A DNA stretch of 64,000 nt from Qipengyuania_B thermophila (GCF_004153605.1 NZ_SDSI01000002.1:682001-746000); one strand, 5' to 3'. Shown: positions 24,521 to 34,225, counted from the stretch's first letter. Made by a program: numbers and translations. Notes: a model not told the origin generated them from the sequence alone.

Positions 24521-26395
24521 TCAGTACACGCGCTTCTTCGGCTTGATGTAGGCGATGTCGTCGGTCAGCGTGTATTCGTGCACCGGCCGGTAGTCGATGC
24601 GGACATCGCCCTTGCCGGCGCCCTTCGCTCCTCCGCCCCAGCCGTCGAACCACGCCAGGGTGTGCTTCATCCAGTTCGCGTCGTCGCGTTCCGGGTAGTC
24701 CTCGTGGGCGTGGGCGCCGCGGCTTTCCTTGCGGTTCTCGGCCGACGCCATGGTGACGCTGGCCTGCGCCATCATGTTGTCGAGCTCGAGCGTCTCGACG
24801 AGATCGGTGTTCCAGATCAGCGACCGGTCGGACACGTGGATGTCCTGCATCCGCGCGTTCTGTTCCGCCATCCGCGCCAATCCCTCGCTCAGCGTCTCGC
24901 TGTTGCGGAACACCGCGGCGTGCCGCTGCATCACCTTCTGCATGTCGGCGCGAATGCCCGCCGTGGGCGAGCCGCCCTTGGCATGGCGGAAGTGATCGAG
25001 GCGGGTGAGCGCCAGATCCGCGCTGTCCCGGGGCAGCTCGGCATGGGCGGTGCCCGGCTTGATCACCTCGCGCAGACGGAACCCCGTCGCCCGGCCGAAC
25101 ACCACCAGATCGATCAGCGAGTTGGAGCCCAGCCGGTTGGCGCCGTGGACCGACACGCAGGCCGCCTCCCCGACCGCGAACAGGCCCGGCACCACGTGGT
25201 CCGGGTTGCCGTCCTTCAGCGTCACCACCTCGCCGTGATAATTGCAGGGGATGCCGCCCATGTTGTAGTGCACCGTCGGCGTCACCGGCAGCGGCTCACG
25301 GGTCAGGTCGACGCCGGCGAAGATCTTGCCGGATTCGGTGATGCCGGGAAGCCGTTCCGCCAGCACCCGCGGATCGATGTGATCGAGGTGAAGGTGGATG
25401 TGGTCCTTCTCCGGTCCGACGCCCCGACCCTCGCGCATCTCCAGCGCCATGGAGCGGGACACGACGTCGCGGCTCGCCAGATCCTTCGCGGACGGGGCGT
25501 AACGCTCCATGAACCGCTCCCCCTCGGAATTGGTGAGGTAGCCACCTTCGCCCCGCGCCCCCTCGGTGATGAGCACGCCGGCGCCGTAGATGCCGGTGGG
25601 ATGGAACTGCACGAACTCCATGTCCTGCAGCGGCAGCCCCGCGCGCAGCACCATGGCGTTGCCGTCGCCGGTGCAGGTGTGGGCGCTCGTCGCGGTGAAG
25701 TAGCAGCGGCCATACCCGCCTGTCGCCAGCACGACCGCGTGGGCGCGGAAGCGGTGGATGGACCCGTCGTCGAGGCACAGGGCGATGACCCCGCGGCAGG
25801 CCCCGTTCTCCATGATGAGGTCGATGGCGAAGTATTCGATGAAGAAGTCGGCGTCGTATTTGAGGCTCTGCTGATAAAGCGCGTGCAGCATCGCATGGCC
25901 TGTCCGGTCGGCCGCCGCCGCCGTCCGCTGCACCGGCGGGCCTTCGCCCATGTTCTGCATGTGTCCGCCGAACGGGCGCTGGTAGATGGTGCCGTCGGGA
26001 TTGCGGCTGAACGGCACCCCGGCGTGTTCCAGCTCGTACACGGCGTGCGGCGCCTCGCGCACCATGTACTCGATGGCGTCCTGGTCGCCGAGCCAGTCGG
26101 ATCCCTTGACCGTGTCGTACATGTGCCACGACCAGTGGTCGGGAGAGTTGTTGCCGAGCGACGCCGCAATCCCGCCCTGGGCGGCGACGGTGTGGCTGCG
26201 GGTCGGAAAGACCTTGGTGATGCAGGCGGTGCGCAGGCCGCCTTCGGCCGCCCCCATGGTGGCGCGAAGCCCGGAGCCGCCCGCCCCGACGACGACCACG
26301 TCGTAGGTGTGGTCGGTGATCGGATACGCCGCGCCCGGCCCGCCGGCGCTCTTGGGCGCCGTGGTGTCCGGCGTGTTGGGCGCAGGATTGGACAT
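24521..26395 (-). CDS. sdhA: Succinate dehydrogenase flavoprotein subunit
   Basis: FAD-containing catalytic subunit of respiratory complex II, oxidising succinate to fumarate at the inner-membrane surface. 624 aa. An extra N-terminal stretch of about 25 residues (Pro/Thr-rich) precedes DVVVVGAGGSGLRA; the FAD-linking His is in RSHTVAAQGGI; the active-site region includes HPTGIYG and TPTVHYNMGGIP. Ends normally in KPKKRVY. The start shares one base with the sdhD stop (TGATG). The usual next gene, sdhB, is absent: the following gene is convergent and unrelated. Confidence 0.97.
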   Translation of the reverse strand: MSNPAPNTPDTTAPKSAGGPGAAYPITDHTYDVVVVGAGGSGLRATMGAAEGGLRTACITKVFPTRSHTVAAQGGIAASLGNNSPDHWSWHMYDTVKGSDWLGDQDAIEYMVREAPHAVYELEHAGVPFSRNPDGTIYQRPFGGHMQNMGEGPPVQRTAAAADRTGHAMLHALYQQSLKYDADFFIEYFAIDLIMENGACRGVIALCLDDGSIHRFRAHAVVLATGGYGRCYFTATSAHTCTGDGNAMVLRAGLPLQDMEFVQFHPTGIYGAGVLITEGARGEGGYLTNSEGERFMERYAPSAKDLASRDVVSRSMALEMREGRGVGPEKDHIHLHLDHIDPRVLAERLPGITESGKIFAGVDLTREPLPVTPTVHYNMGGIPCNYHGEVVTLKDGNPDHVVPGLFAVGEAACVSVHGANRLGSNSLIDLVVFGRATGFRLREVIKPGTAHAELPRDSADLALTRLDHFRHAKGGSPTAGIRADMQKVMQRHAAVFRNSETLSEGLARMAEQNARMQDIHVSDRSLIWNTDLVETLELDNMMAQASVTMASAENRKESRGAHAHEDYPERDDANWMKHTLAWFDGWGGGAKGAGKGDVRIDYRPVHEYTLTDDIAYIKPKKRVY

Positions 26396-26811
26396 CAGGA
26401 AGCTCCTCCAAGCGCGAGCCGCGCGATACAGAACAGTCCGAACGCCGCCCCGGCCACGGCGGCGAGGTTGAGGATGGCCAGCGCCGCGAACTTGTTGCCG
26501 GGCGCATCGACATAGTCTTCGATCATCACCTGCATGCCGAGCCGCGCATGCCAGAACGTGCTGATCACCAGCAGCGCCATCGCCGTCGCCGGCACGGGCG
26601 AGCCGAGCCAGCCGCTCACGGTCGCGTGGCTGAAATCAGGAAGCAGCACGAGGCTGATCAGCAGGAAGCCCACCAGCACGAGATTGCCGATGGAGGTCAG
26701 CCGCTGCTGGATCCAGTGGTGCACGCCCTCGTGCGCCGAGCCCAGGCCGCGCACCTGGCCGATCGCCGTTCCCTTCGAGCCGTAACGCCCGAGCGTCGTT
26801 CGCTTGTCCAT
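26395..26811 (-). CDS. sdhD: Succinate dehydrogenase membrane anchor SdhD
   Basis: Hydrophobic anchor subunit of complex II, 138 aa, three membrane segments. Likely binds haem b and ubiquinone together with SdhC. The haem-ligand type His lies in STFWHARLGMQVMIEDYV, the hallmark of this family. GGATTTGGC precedes the ATG at 26811; the gene starts eight bases after the sdhC stop and overlaps the sdhA start by one base, so the three genes form a tight operon. Confidence 0.93.
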   Translation of the reverse strand: MDKRTTLGRYGSKGTAIGQVRGLGSAHEGVHHWIQQRLTSIGNLVLVGFLLISLVLLPDFSHATVSGWLGSPVPATAMALLVISTFWHARLGMQVMIEDYVDAPGNKFAALAILNLAAVAGAAFGLFCIARLALGGAS

Positions 26812-26819
26812 GCCAAATC

Positions 26820-27200
26820 CTACAGGAGAAGGAGAGCGCCCCAGAACAGCGCGGTCAGCACGATGCCGGCCACCACCACGCCGCGGGCGGAGTTCTTGTT
26901 GCTGCGCAGTTCGTAGTTCGCACCGATGTCCATGAACCAGTGGCGGATGCCGCTCGCCATGTGGTTGAAAAACGCCCAGGTCAGCCCGACGAGCACGACA
27001 TAGCCAAGCGGGCTCGTCATGGCCGCCGAGAAGCTGTCATAGGCGGCCGGCCCGCTGGCCAGCGCGCCCAGCCACCACAGCAGCACGCCCAGCCCCACCA
27101 CCGCCATGCCGTTGCCGGTGATGCGGTGGAGGATGGAGACGAGCATGTGCGGCCCCCACCGCCAGATCGTCAGATGCGGGGAAAGCGGACGTTGAACCAT
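26820..27200 (-). CDS. sdhC: Succinate dehydrogenase cytochrome b556 subunit SdhC
   Basis: Membrane subunit of complex II, 126 aa, three membrane segments. RPLSPHLTIWRWGPHMLVS is the classical N-terminal SdhC signature with the quinone-site Ser/Arg, and HRITGN and FNHMASGIRHWFMD supply the haem ligand region. AAAGGCACCGC precedes the ATG at 27200. First gene of sdhC-sdhD-sdhA; divergent from an SDR gene across 106 bases. A TTGACC hexamer on the minus strand at 27262-27267 could be a -35 element but has no convincing -10. Confidence 0.94.
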   Translation of the reverse strand: MVQRPLSPHLTIWRWGPHMLVSILHRITGNGMAVVGLGVLLWWLGALASGPAAYDSFSAAMTSPLGYVVLVGLTWAFFNHMASGIRHWFMDIGANYELRSNKNSARGVVVAGIVLTALFWGALLLL

Positions 27201-27306
27201 GCGGTGCCTTTCCAGTGTCGCGGGCGATCTGCCTTACCGCAGATGGCGCCGGAGGCAAGCTGGTCAAGGCTCGACAGTGCCATGTGGCGCGGCGATAAGC
27301 GCAGCG

Positions 27307-28017
27307 ATGCAGAAAATCCTCCTGACAGGCGCCAGTCGCGGCATCGGGGCCGCCACCCTCTCCCTGCTGCACGACGCTGGCGCCCGCGTCGTCGGCCAGT
27401 CGACCGCCGGCAACGGGGACACCTGCCTCGCCGCCGACTTCGCGCGGCCCGGAGCGGCCGACGCGCTGTGGCACGCGGCGCTCGACCGGCTTGGCGGTCA
27501 GGTGGATGTGGTCATCGCCAATGCCGGCGTGTTCGAAAGCAATCCGCTGGACCGCGGCGGCGCCGACTGGGCGGCGCAGTGGGAGCGGCAGATGACCATC
27601 AACCTCTCGTCCGCGGCCCAGCTGGCGCGGCTGGCCATCGCCCACTGGCTTGGTCAGGGCGCCGGAGGACGGCTGGTGTTCGTCGCGAGCCGCGCCGGGC
27701 ACCGCGGCGACTCGCCCGACCACTGGCATTACGCGGCGGCCAAGGGCGGGATGCTCGCGCTGCACAAGACCATCGCGCGCGGCTATGCCCGCCACGGCAT
27801 CCTCAGCTTCGCCGTCGCCCCCGGCTTCGTCGACACCGCCATGGCCGGCGACTACCTCGCCAGCCGCGGCGGCGAGGGCATCCTTCAGGACATCCCGCTC
27901 GGCCGGGTAGCGGAGCCGGAGGAGATCGCCCGCATCATCGCGTTCTGCGCGCTCGAAGCACCCGCCTCGATGACCGGCGCGACGCTCGATGCGAACGGGG
28001 CCAGCTATGTCCGCTGA
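27307..28017 (+). CDS. Short-chain dehydrogenase/reductase (FabG-like SDR)
   Basis: NAD(P)-dependent oxidoreductase, 236 aa. TGASRGIGAA cofactor motif close to the N-terminus, IANAG, and the catalytic Ser/Tyr/Lys in VASRAGHRG and WHYAAAKGG. Ends with the ASMTGATLDANGA motif typical of FabG-like enzymes. Substrate unknown. Its last 11 bases overlap the start of prmA, implying co-transcription. Confidence 0.88.
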   Translation: MQKILLTGASRGIGAATLSLLHDAGARVVGQSTAGNGDTCLAADFARPGAADALWHAALDRLGGQVDVVIANAGVFESNPLDRGGADWAAQWERQMTINLSSAAQLARLAIAHWLGQGAGGRLVFVASRAGHRGDSPDHWHYAAAKGGMLALHKTIARGYARHGILSFAVAPGFVDTAMAGDYLASRGGEGILQDIPLGRVAEPEEIARIIAFCALEAPASMTGATLDANGASYVR

Positions 28018-28903
28018 CACCTGGAAGATCACCGCGGTGGCCCTGCGTGGCGACGTCGAAGCCGCCCTCGCCGCGCTGGACGGGGACGGCCGCATGGTGC
28101 TGTCGGGCCGAGAGGTCGCCGAGGACAGCGAGGAGTGGGTGCTCGAAGCGTGGCTCTCCGACGCGCCGGACGAGGACGATCTGGCCCGCTTCGCCGCGCT
28201 GCTGCCCGTCGGACCGGACGCATTCCGGGTGGAACGGCTGACGGAACAGGACTGGATCACCCTGAGCCAGCAGGGAATGGAGCCGGTGGTCGCCGGCCGG
28301 TTCCATGTCCGCACCCCCGATCATCCCACCGCGCAGGACGGCGCGCGCATCGACCTCGTCATTCCCGCCAGCCAGGCGTTCGGCACCGGGCAGCACGAGA
28401 CCACCGCCGGATGCCTCGCCATGCTCGACCGGCTGGAGCGGTGCGGCGAACGTCCGGGCCGGATCGTCGATGTCGGCACCGGCACGGGCGTGCTCGCCTT
28501 TGCTGCCGCGCGGCTGTGGCCCGGCGCCACCATCTTCGCCAGCGACGTCGATCCGGTGTGCGCAGGCGTCGTGCGCGACAATGCGGCACGCAACGGCGTG
28601 GCGCTCGGCACGGGCGCGGGCGAGGTGGCGATCGTCACCGCAGCCGGCCTTGACCATCCCGACCTGCGGCGGGACGGCGCGTTCGACCTCGTGATCGCGA
28701 ACATCCTCGCCGGCCCGCTGATCGAGATAGCCGGGCAGCTGACCAGAGCCTTGGCTCCGGCAGGCCACCTCATCCTTGCGGGTCTCCTCACCCGGCAGCA
28801 GGACGAGGTGCTGCAGCCCTACGCCGACGCCGGGATGACCTTGCGCGAGAGGCTCATGAACGGCGACTGGTCGATCCTTTGGCTGGAACGCACGCGATCC
28901 TGA
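28007..28903 (+). CDS. prmA: Ribosomal protein L11 methyltransferase
   Basis: SAM-dependent enzyme that trimethylates amino groups of ribosomal protein L11. 298 aa: an N-terminal substrate-recognition domain, then the methyltransferase domain with PASQAFGTGQHETT, VDVGTGTGVLAFAA and ANILAGPL, all PrmA hallmarks. Starts inside the 3' end of the SDR gene (11-base overlap), with ATG at 28007. Followed almost directly by the DUF2459 gene, so the three form a probable operon. Confidence 0.94.
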   Translation: MSADTWKITAVALRGDVEAALAALDGDGRMVLSGREVAEDSEEWVLEAWLSDAPDEDDLARFAALLPVGPDAFRVERLTEQDWITLSQQGMEPVVAGRFHVRTPDHPTAQDGARIDLVIPASQAFGTGQHETTAGCLAMLDRLERCGERPGRIVDVGTGTGVLAFAAARLWPGATIFASDVDPVCAGVVRDNAARNGVALGTGAGEVAIVTAAGLDHPDLRRDGAFDLVIANILAGPLIEIAGQLTRALAPAGHLILAGLLTRQQDEVLQPYADAGMTLRERLMNGDWSILWLERTRS

Positions 28904-28914
28904 CCCGCCGCGGG

Positions 28915-29646
28915 GTGTGGCGGGCGGTGACGCGCGCCGCCGCCGCGCTTGTCCTTGTCGCCGCCGCCTACTTCCTCGCCGCCTGGGCCGGATCGTCCCT
29001 GCCCCGGAACCGCGACTGGGTTGAGCCTGATGCCGGTGTCGATCTGCTTGTCGGCACCAACGGACTGCACACGGTCGTGATCATGCCGATCGCCGCCGAG
29101 GGGGTCGACTGGCGCGCGGTGTTTCCCTCGACCGCACGGCCGACGCCCGCAGGAAACTTGCCCACCCATGTCGCAATCGACTGGGGCGAGCGCGAGGTCC
29201 TGCTCACCGTGCCGGAGTGGAGCGATCTGCGCCCCGGCACCGCCTTGCGGATCCTTGTCGCAGGCGGACAGCCCGTCATTCGCATCAACGCCTACGCCCA
29301 TCCGCAGCCGGACGATGATTACCGCATCCTGCGCCTCCGGCCGGCCGAATACCGCGCCCTGGCGGCCAGCATCATGGCGCAGCTTCCGCCGCTGCCTGCG
29401 GGAGAAACACGCCCCGTCCTTCCCGGCTTCGACACCCGCGCGGTGCATCACGCGAGTCTCGGCCGCTACACCATCTTCAACACCTGCAACACGTGGATCG
29501 GCAACCGTCTCGCTGACGCTGGCGTGCGTACGGGATGGTGGACACCGCTGGCGGGGGGCGTGATGAAATGGGTGCCGCGAGCCGAACCGTCCGTCGGGGT
29601 CAGCCCGCGCTCCGGGCGAGCTGTGCCCACTGCGCCTCGTCGATGA
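28915..29646 (+). CDS. DUF2459/TIGR02117-type membrane-anchored protein
   Basis: About 243 aa of unknown function. One N-terminal membrane segment (AAALVLVAAAYFLAAWAGS), then an exported domain with GTNGLHTVVIMPI, HVAIDWGERE and FNTCNTWIGNRLADAG. The His, Asp and NTCN cysteine suggest a papain-like or hydrolase fold, but this is inference. Start unclear: GTG 28915 or TTG 28879, neither with a ribosome site; I chose the one nearest the membrane segment. The C-terminus overlaps the convergent ligA end by 47 bases and its last 20 residues look unconserved. Confidence 0.8.
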   Translation: MWRAVTRAAAALVLVAAAYFLAAWAGSSLPRNRDWVEPDAGVDLLVGTNGLHTVVIMPIAAEGVDWRAVFPSTARPTPAGNLPTHVAIDWGEREVLLTVPEWSDLRPGTALRILVAGGQPVIRINAYAHPQPDDDYRILRLRPAEYRALAASIMAQLPPLPAGETRPVLPGFDTRAVHHASLGRYTIFNTCNTWIGNRLADAGVRTGWWTPLAGGVMKWVPRAEPSVGVSPRSGRAVPTAPRR

Positions 29647-31690
29647 CCCTGATGCCGAGTTCGGCCGCCTTCTTCAGCTTGCTCCCGGCGCCGGGTCCGG
29701 CCACCACCAGATCGGTCCGGGCGCTGACGGAGCCGGCGACCCTTGCGCCAAGCCGTTCCGCCTGCGCCTTGGCTTCCTCGCGGCTCAGCGTCTCGAGCTT
29801 GCCGGTGAACACCACCGTCTGACCGGCGACCGGACTGGCGAGCGTTTCCACAACATAGGCCGGCGGCGTCACCTCGGCCAGCAAGGCGTCCCAGACTTCG
29901 ACATTGTGCGGTTCGTGGAAGAACGTGCCCAGCGCGCCGATGACGACATCGCCCACCCCGTCGATCGCGCGCAGCGTCTCTGCCGCCTCCGCATCGCCCG
30001 CGTGCGCCCGCTCGGCGACCTGACGCAAGGTCTGGAGGTCTCCGAAGCGTCGCAACAGGTCGCGCGCCGTCACGGCGCCGACATGCCGGATGCCGAGGCC
30101 GAACAGCAGGCGGGCCGCATCCGGCGCCCGCTTGGCCTCGATCGCGGCGAGCAGCTTGTCGACCGACCGCTCCTGCCAGCCTTCCAGCGCCAGCAGCGCG
30201 TCGCGCTTCTCGTGCAGACGGAAGATGTCGGCCGGACTGTGGATCCAGTCCCGCTCGAAGAACTGGGCGATCGTCCGCTCGCCCAGCCCCTCGATGTCCA
30301 GCGCCGGGCGCGAGACGAAATGGCGCAGGCGTTCCTTGCGCTGTGCCGGACAGATCAGCCCGCCGGTGCAGCGGATGTCGACCTCACCGGGAGCGGCTGT
30401 CGCCTCGCTCCCGCAGGCGGGACACCTGTCCGGAAAGACGAACGGCGGCCGCTCGATCCCGCGGTCCAGATTGTCCACCACCTGCGGAATGACATCGCCC
30501 GCGCGCTGGATCAGCACCCGATCTCCGGGCCTGAGGTGGAGGCGCTCGATCTCGTCGCAATTGTGCAGCGTCACGTTGGTGACGGTCACCCCTCCAACCA
30601 GCACCGGAGCCAGCCGTCCGACGGGCGTCAGCTTGCCGGTGCGTCCGACCTGGATGTCGATCGCCTCCAGCACCGTCTCCGCCCGCTCCGCCGGAAACTT
30701 GCGCGCCAGTGCCCAGCGCGGCGCCCGGGCCACGAAGCCGAGCCGCTGCTGCAGCGCAAGCGAGTCCACCTTGAAGACGACGCCGTCGATCTGATACAGC
30801 ATCCGCGCGCGATCGGCCGCGATGCGGGCATAGGCCGCCAGCATGTCCGCCAGCGTGCCGCACCGGGCAAGATGCGGCGACACGCGGAACTGCCACTCCC
30901 GAAGCAGCAGCATCATATCATACTGGCTGTCGCGTGGCACCACCGAGGCAGCACCCCAGCCATGCGCGAGGAAGCGCAGCGGCCGGGTGGCCGTCACCCC
31001 GGCATCTTTCTGCCGCAGCGATCCGGCCGCGGCATTGCGCGGATTGGCGAAGAGCTTGCCGCCCTTTGCGGCCTGCGCCTCGTTGAGAGCGGTGAAGGCC
31101 GCTGTTTCCATGTACACTTCGCCGCGCACCTCGAACACCTCCGGCAGCGGACCGGACGCGCGCTCAAGCTCTTGCGGAATGTCGGCGATGGTGGCGACGT
31201 TGGCGGTCACGTCCTCGCCCACCAGCCCGTCGCCCCGCGTCGCGGCGCGCACCAACCGGCCGTGCTCGTAGCGCAGGGCGCATGACAGTCCGTCGATCTT
31301 GTCTTCGGCCGTGAAGGCCAGCGGCTCCGTCCCGTCCAGCGACAGGTAGCGCCGCACCCGGGCGACGAAGTCCGCCACCTCCTCGTCGCTGAACGCGTTG
31401 TCGAGGCTGAGCATGGGGACCTCGTGCGGCACCTTCGCCAGCGGCGACGCAGCTGCGTCATGGCCGACCGCGCGCAGCGGCGAGTGCGGGCTGGCCAGCT
31501 CGGGATGGCGCGCTTCCAGCTCGGCGAGACGCCGCACCAGCGCATCAAAGGCCTCATCGCTGATTTCCGGCGCGTCCTCCAGATGGTAGAGCCGGTTGTG
31601 GCGGGCGATGGCCGAGGCGAGCGCCGCCATCTCAGCTGCAGGATCGCCGTCGTCCGGCGCCGGAGCGCTTCTGCCGCCGTGGTCAGCCAT
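29600..31690 (-). CDS. ligA: NAD+-dependent DNA ligase
   Basis: Seals nicks in duplex DNA during replication and repair. 696 aa with complete domain order: Ia domain (HNRLYHLEDAPEISD), adenylation domain with catalytic Lys131 in EDKIDGLS, OB-fold, a four-Cys zinc finger (CPACG and CTGGLICPAQ), helix-hairpin-helix repeats, and a C-terminal BRCT domain (VVFTGKLETLSREEAK). Its start overlaps the recN stop by eight bases; last gene of bamD-recN-ligA. Confidence 0.97.
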   Translation of the reverse strand: MADHGGRSAPAPDDGDPAAEMAALASAIARHNRLYHLEDAPEISDEAFDALVRRLAELEARHPELASPHSPLRAVGHDAAASPLAKVPHEVPMLSLDNAFSDEEVADFVARVRRYLSLDGTEPLAFTAEDKIDGLSCALRYEHGRLVRAATRGDGLVGEDVTANVATIADIPQELERASGPLPEVFEVRGEVYMETAAFTALNEAQAAKGGKLFANPRNAAAGSLRQKDAGVTATRPLRFLAHGWGAASVVPRDSQYDMMLLLREWQFRVSPHLARCGTLADMLAAYARIAADRARMLYQIDGVVFKVDSLALQQRLGFVARAPRWALARKFPAERAETVLEAIDIQVGRTGKLTPVGRLAPVLVGGVTVTNVTLHNCDEIERLHLRPGDRVLIQRAGDVIPQVVDNLDRGIERPPFVFPDRCPACGSEATAAPGEVDIRCTGGLICPAQRKERLRHFVSRPALDIEGLGERTIAQFFERDWIHSPADIFRLHEKRDALLALEGWQERSVDKLLAAIEAKRAPDAARLLFGLGIRHVGAVTARDLLRRFGDLQTLRQVAERAHAGDAEAAETLRAIDGVGDVVIGALGTFFHEPHNVEVWDALLAEVTPPAYVVETLASPVAGQTVVFTGKLETLSREEAKAQAERLGARVAGSVSARTDLVVAGPGAGSKLKKAAELGIRVIDEAQWAQLARSAG

Positions 31691-33359
31691 CGGTCAGCAG
31701 CTCGCGCGCCTGCGCGATGGCGGCCTCGGTGATGGTCGCGCCCGACAGCATCCGGGCGATCTCGCGCTGCCGCTGCACCTCGTCGAGCCGCGTCACCGAC
31801 GTGCGCGTGATCGTGCCCTCGCTCGACTTGGCGATGAGGTAATGGTGACTGCCGCGCGCCGCGACCTGCGGACTGTGCGTGACGGCCAGCAGCTGCCCTG
31901 CCTCTTCCCGGCCTCTGGCCAGACGGGCCAGACGTTCGCCGATCGCGCTGGCGACGGCGCCGCCGACACCCCGGTCGATCTCGTCGAAGATCACCGTGGC
32001 CGCGCCCCCCTCCTCCGCCAGCGCCACCTTCAGTGCCAGGATGAAGCGCGACAGCTCGCCGCCGCTGGCGATCCGGGCCAGCGGGCCGAACGGCGCCCCG
32101 GGATTGGTCGAGATCAGGAACTCCACCTGGTCCATTCCCGCCGGACCCCACCGCTCAGGCGGCTGCCGCGCGACGCTGGTCTCGAAGCGCGCGGCGTCGA
32201 GCCGCAGGGGAACCAGCTCCGCCGCCACGGCCGCGTCCAGCCGGCGGGCGGCGGCGAGGCGCTGCTCGTGCAAATGGCCGGCGAGCGTCTCGAACCGCCG
32301 GCGCGCGCCCGCCGCCTCGATGGCGAGCGCGTCGAGGCGCGCTTCGCTGCTCTCGATGGCGTCGAGCTGGGCACGCAGCGACCGCATCCGCTCAGGCAGG
32401 GCATCCACTTCGCAGCGGTGCTTGCGGGCAAGCGCGCGCAGGGCGAACAAGCGGGCTTCGGCATCCTCCAACGCTTTCGGATCGAACAGCAGCGCTTCGC
32501 CGGCGGCGCGCAGCTTGTCCTCGGCTTCGCCGGCGTCGATGATGGCGCGGTCGAGCGCCTCCAGCGCCTCGGCGAGCAGCCTGTGCTCTCCGGCCAGCCG
32601 GTCGAGCCGCCGCCCCGCCACGCGCAGCGCCGCCAAGGGCGAGTCGGAACCGTCCCACAGCCGGCGCAGCTCCTCCAGCTCTCCGGCCAGCCGTTCCCCT
32701 TTCTGCATGGCGGCGCGGGTCTCCGCCAGCCGCGCCTCTTCGCCGGCCACCGGCTGAAGCTCCGCGAGTTCGGCAAGATGCGCCAGCAGCAGATCCTGAT
32801 CCGCTGCGGCCTGTTCCGCCTCTTCCCTGACGCGCGTGAGGCTCGCTTCGGCGGACTGCCACTCGCGATAGGCACGCGCCACTTCGCCCGTGTCATGCCC
32901 GCCGTAGCGGTCGAGCAGGTGCATGTGGCCGCGCGGATTGACCAACCCGCGATCATCATGCTGACCGTGCAGTTCGACCAGCAGCGGCGCGAGCGTCCGC
33001 AGCAGGGCGACACTGGCAGGCTGGTCGTTGACGAAGGCCTTGCTGCCGCCATCCGCTTTGAGCTGCCGGCGCAGGAGCAGCGGCTCCCCCGGCTCGACCT
33101 CGATGGCCGCGTCTTCCAGGAGCGCGTGCAGCGCGGGCGGCGGAGCCGCGAACTGAAAGGTCGCGCTCACCACCGCCCGTTCGGCTCCGGCGCGCACCAG
33201 CCCCGTCTCGGCGCGGTTGCCGAGCACCAGCCCGAGGGCATCGAGAAGAATGGACTTGCCGGCCCCGGTTTCGCCGGTCAGCACACCAAGGCCCGGGCCA
33301 AACTCCAGCTCAAGCGCTTCGATCAACACGACGTTGCGGATGGAGAGGCGGGTCAGCAT
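31683..33359 (-). CDS. recN: DNA repair protein RecN
   Basis: SMC-like ATPase that helps align broken DNA ends during double-strand break repair. 558 aa. Walker A GETGAGKS at 29-36, a long coiled-coil region rich in Ala, Glu and Arg in the middle, and the C-terminal signature SGGELSRFILALK with Walker B ATVIFDEIDRGVGG. Sixty-five bases downstream of bamD and overlapping ligA, so cotranscribed. No LexA box is visible just upstream. Confidence 0.96.
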   Translation of the reverse strand: MLTRLSIRNVVLIEALELEFGPGLGVLTGETGAGKSILLDALGLVLGNRAETGLVRAGAERAVVSATFQFAAPPPALHALLEDAAIEVEPGEPLLLRRQLKADGGSKAFVNDQPASVALLRTLAPLLVELHGQHDDRGLVNPRGHMHLLDRYGGHDTGEVARAYREWQSAEASLTRVREEAEQAAADQDLLLAHLAELAELQPVAGEEARLAETRAAMQKGERLAGELEELRRLWDGSDSPLAALRVAGRRLDRLAGEHRLLAEALEALDRAIIDAGEAEDKLRAAGEALLFDPKALEDAEARLFALRALARKHRCEVDALPERMRSLRAQLDAIESSEARLDALAIEAAGARRRFETLAGHLHEQRLAAARRLDAAVAAELVPLRLDAARFETSVARQPPERWGPAGMDQVEFLISTNPGAPFGPLARIASGGELSRFILALKVALAEEGGAATVIFDEIDRGVGGAVASAIGERLARLARGREEAGQLLAVTHSPQVAARGSHHYLIAKSSEGTITRTSVTRLDEVQRQREIARMLSGATITEAAIAQARELLTDG

Positions 33360-33424
33360 CGCTGCCGCTGCCTATCCCATTCACCCGTCGGCGTCACCCG
33401 GTGAAGCGCCGCGCCGGGTGATAT

Positions 33425-34219
33425 TCAGCTCGCCGTGACGCCGGGCGCGTGGTTCTGCACCAGCCGGTGCGCCTTGCGGTACCAGTCCGAACCGGGATAG
33501 TTCGCGCCGAGCACGGCCGCGAACTTCACCGCCTCTTCCGGCAGACCCAGCGCCAGACTGCTTTCCGTCAGTCGGAACAGCGCCTCCGGTGCGTGGCTGG
33601 TCGTCTGATACTGCTCCACCACGTTGCGGAAGCGGATGTTGGCGGCAAGCCAGCGGCCCGAACGCTGGTATCCGCGGCCGATTTCCATCTCCTTTCCGGC
33701 CAGATGGTCGGCGACGAGATCAAGCTTGAGCCGCGCGTCGGCCGCGTATTCGGACGTGGGAAAGCGGCGCACGACTTCGTTGAGCGCCGTGCGGGCGAGT
33801 TCGGTGTTCTTCTGATCCCGCTGCACGTCGCTGATCTGCTCGTAGTAGCTCAGCGCGATGAGGTAATAGGCGTAGGGCGCATCCTTGTTGCCGGGATGGA
33901 TGGTCAGGAAGCGCTGCGCCGACTGGATGGCCTTGGCGTAGTCGGCGGCGGCGTAATAGCTGAACGCGCTCATCAGCTGCGCCCGGCGCGCCCACGGGCT
34001 GTAGGGATGCTGCCGCTCCACCTCGTCGAACAGCCCGGCCGCGAGGACGTAATTGCCGCGATCGAGGCGGTTCTTGGCCTCGGCGTAGAGCGTCTCGACA
34101 TCGCGCGCGACATAGGCGGTGTCGGCAGGACGGTTCTGTCCGCCGCCGCAGGCGGTGACACTCAGGGCGGCCAGCGCCAGGACGCCGGCCTTCGGCAGCG
34201 TGCGAATGATCGGTTGCAT
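33425..34219 (-). CDS. bamD: Outer-membrane assembly lipoprotein BamD
   Basis: Essential periplasmic lipoprotein of the BAM complex that inserts beta-barrels into the outer membrane. 264 aa. The signal peptide ends in lipobox VTAC with Cys24; five TPR units follow (for example EVERQHPYSPWARRAQLM, YYAAADYAKAIQSAQRFL, LNEVVRRFPTSEYAADA). First gene of the bamD-recN-ligA operon. No Shine-Dalgarno sequence is visible and a good -10 lies seven bases before the ATG, suggesting a leaderless message. Confidence 0.96.
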   Translation of the reverse strand: MQPIIRTLPKAGVLALAALSVTACGGGQNRPADTAYVARDVETLYAEAKNRLDRGNYVLAAGLFDEVERQHPYSPWARRAQLMSAFSYYAAADYAKAIQSAQRFLTIHPGNKDAPYAYYLIALSYYEQISDVQRDQKNTELARTALNEVVRRFPTSEYAADARLKLDLVADHLAGKEMEIGRGYQRSGRWLAANIRFRNVVEQYQTTSHAPEALFRLTESSLALGLPEEAVKFAAVLGANYPGSDWYRKAHRLVQNHAPGVTAS

Positions 34220-34225
34220 CCGCGC

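Noticed and set aside
28879..28917. TTG at 28879 as start of the DUF2459 gene
   Set aside because: It lies inside prmA, lacks a ribosome site and adds 12 residues before the membrane anchor; GTG 28915 is at least as plausible, though neither is proven.
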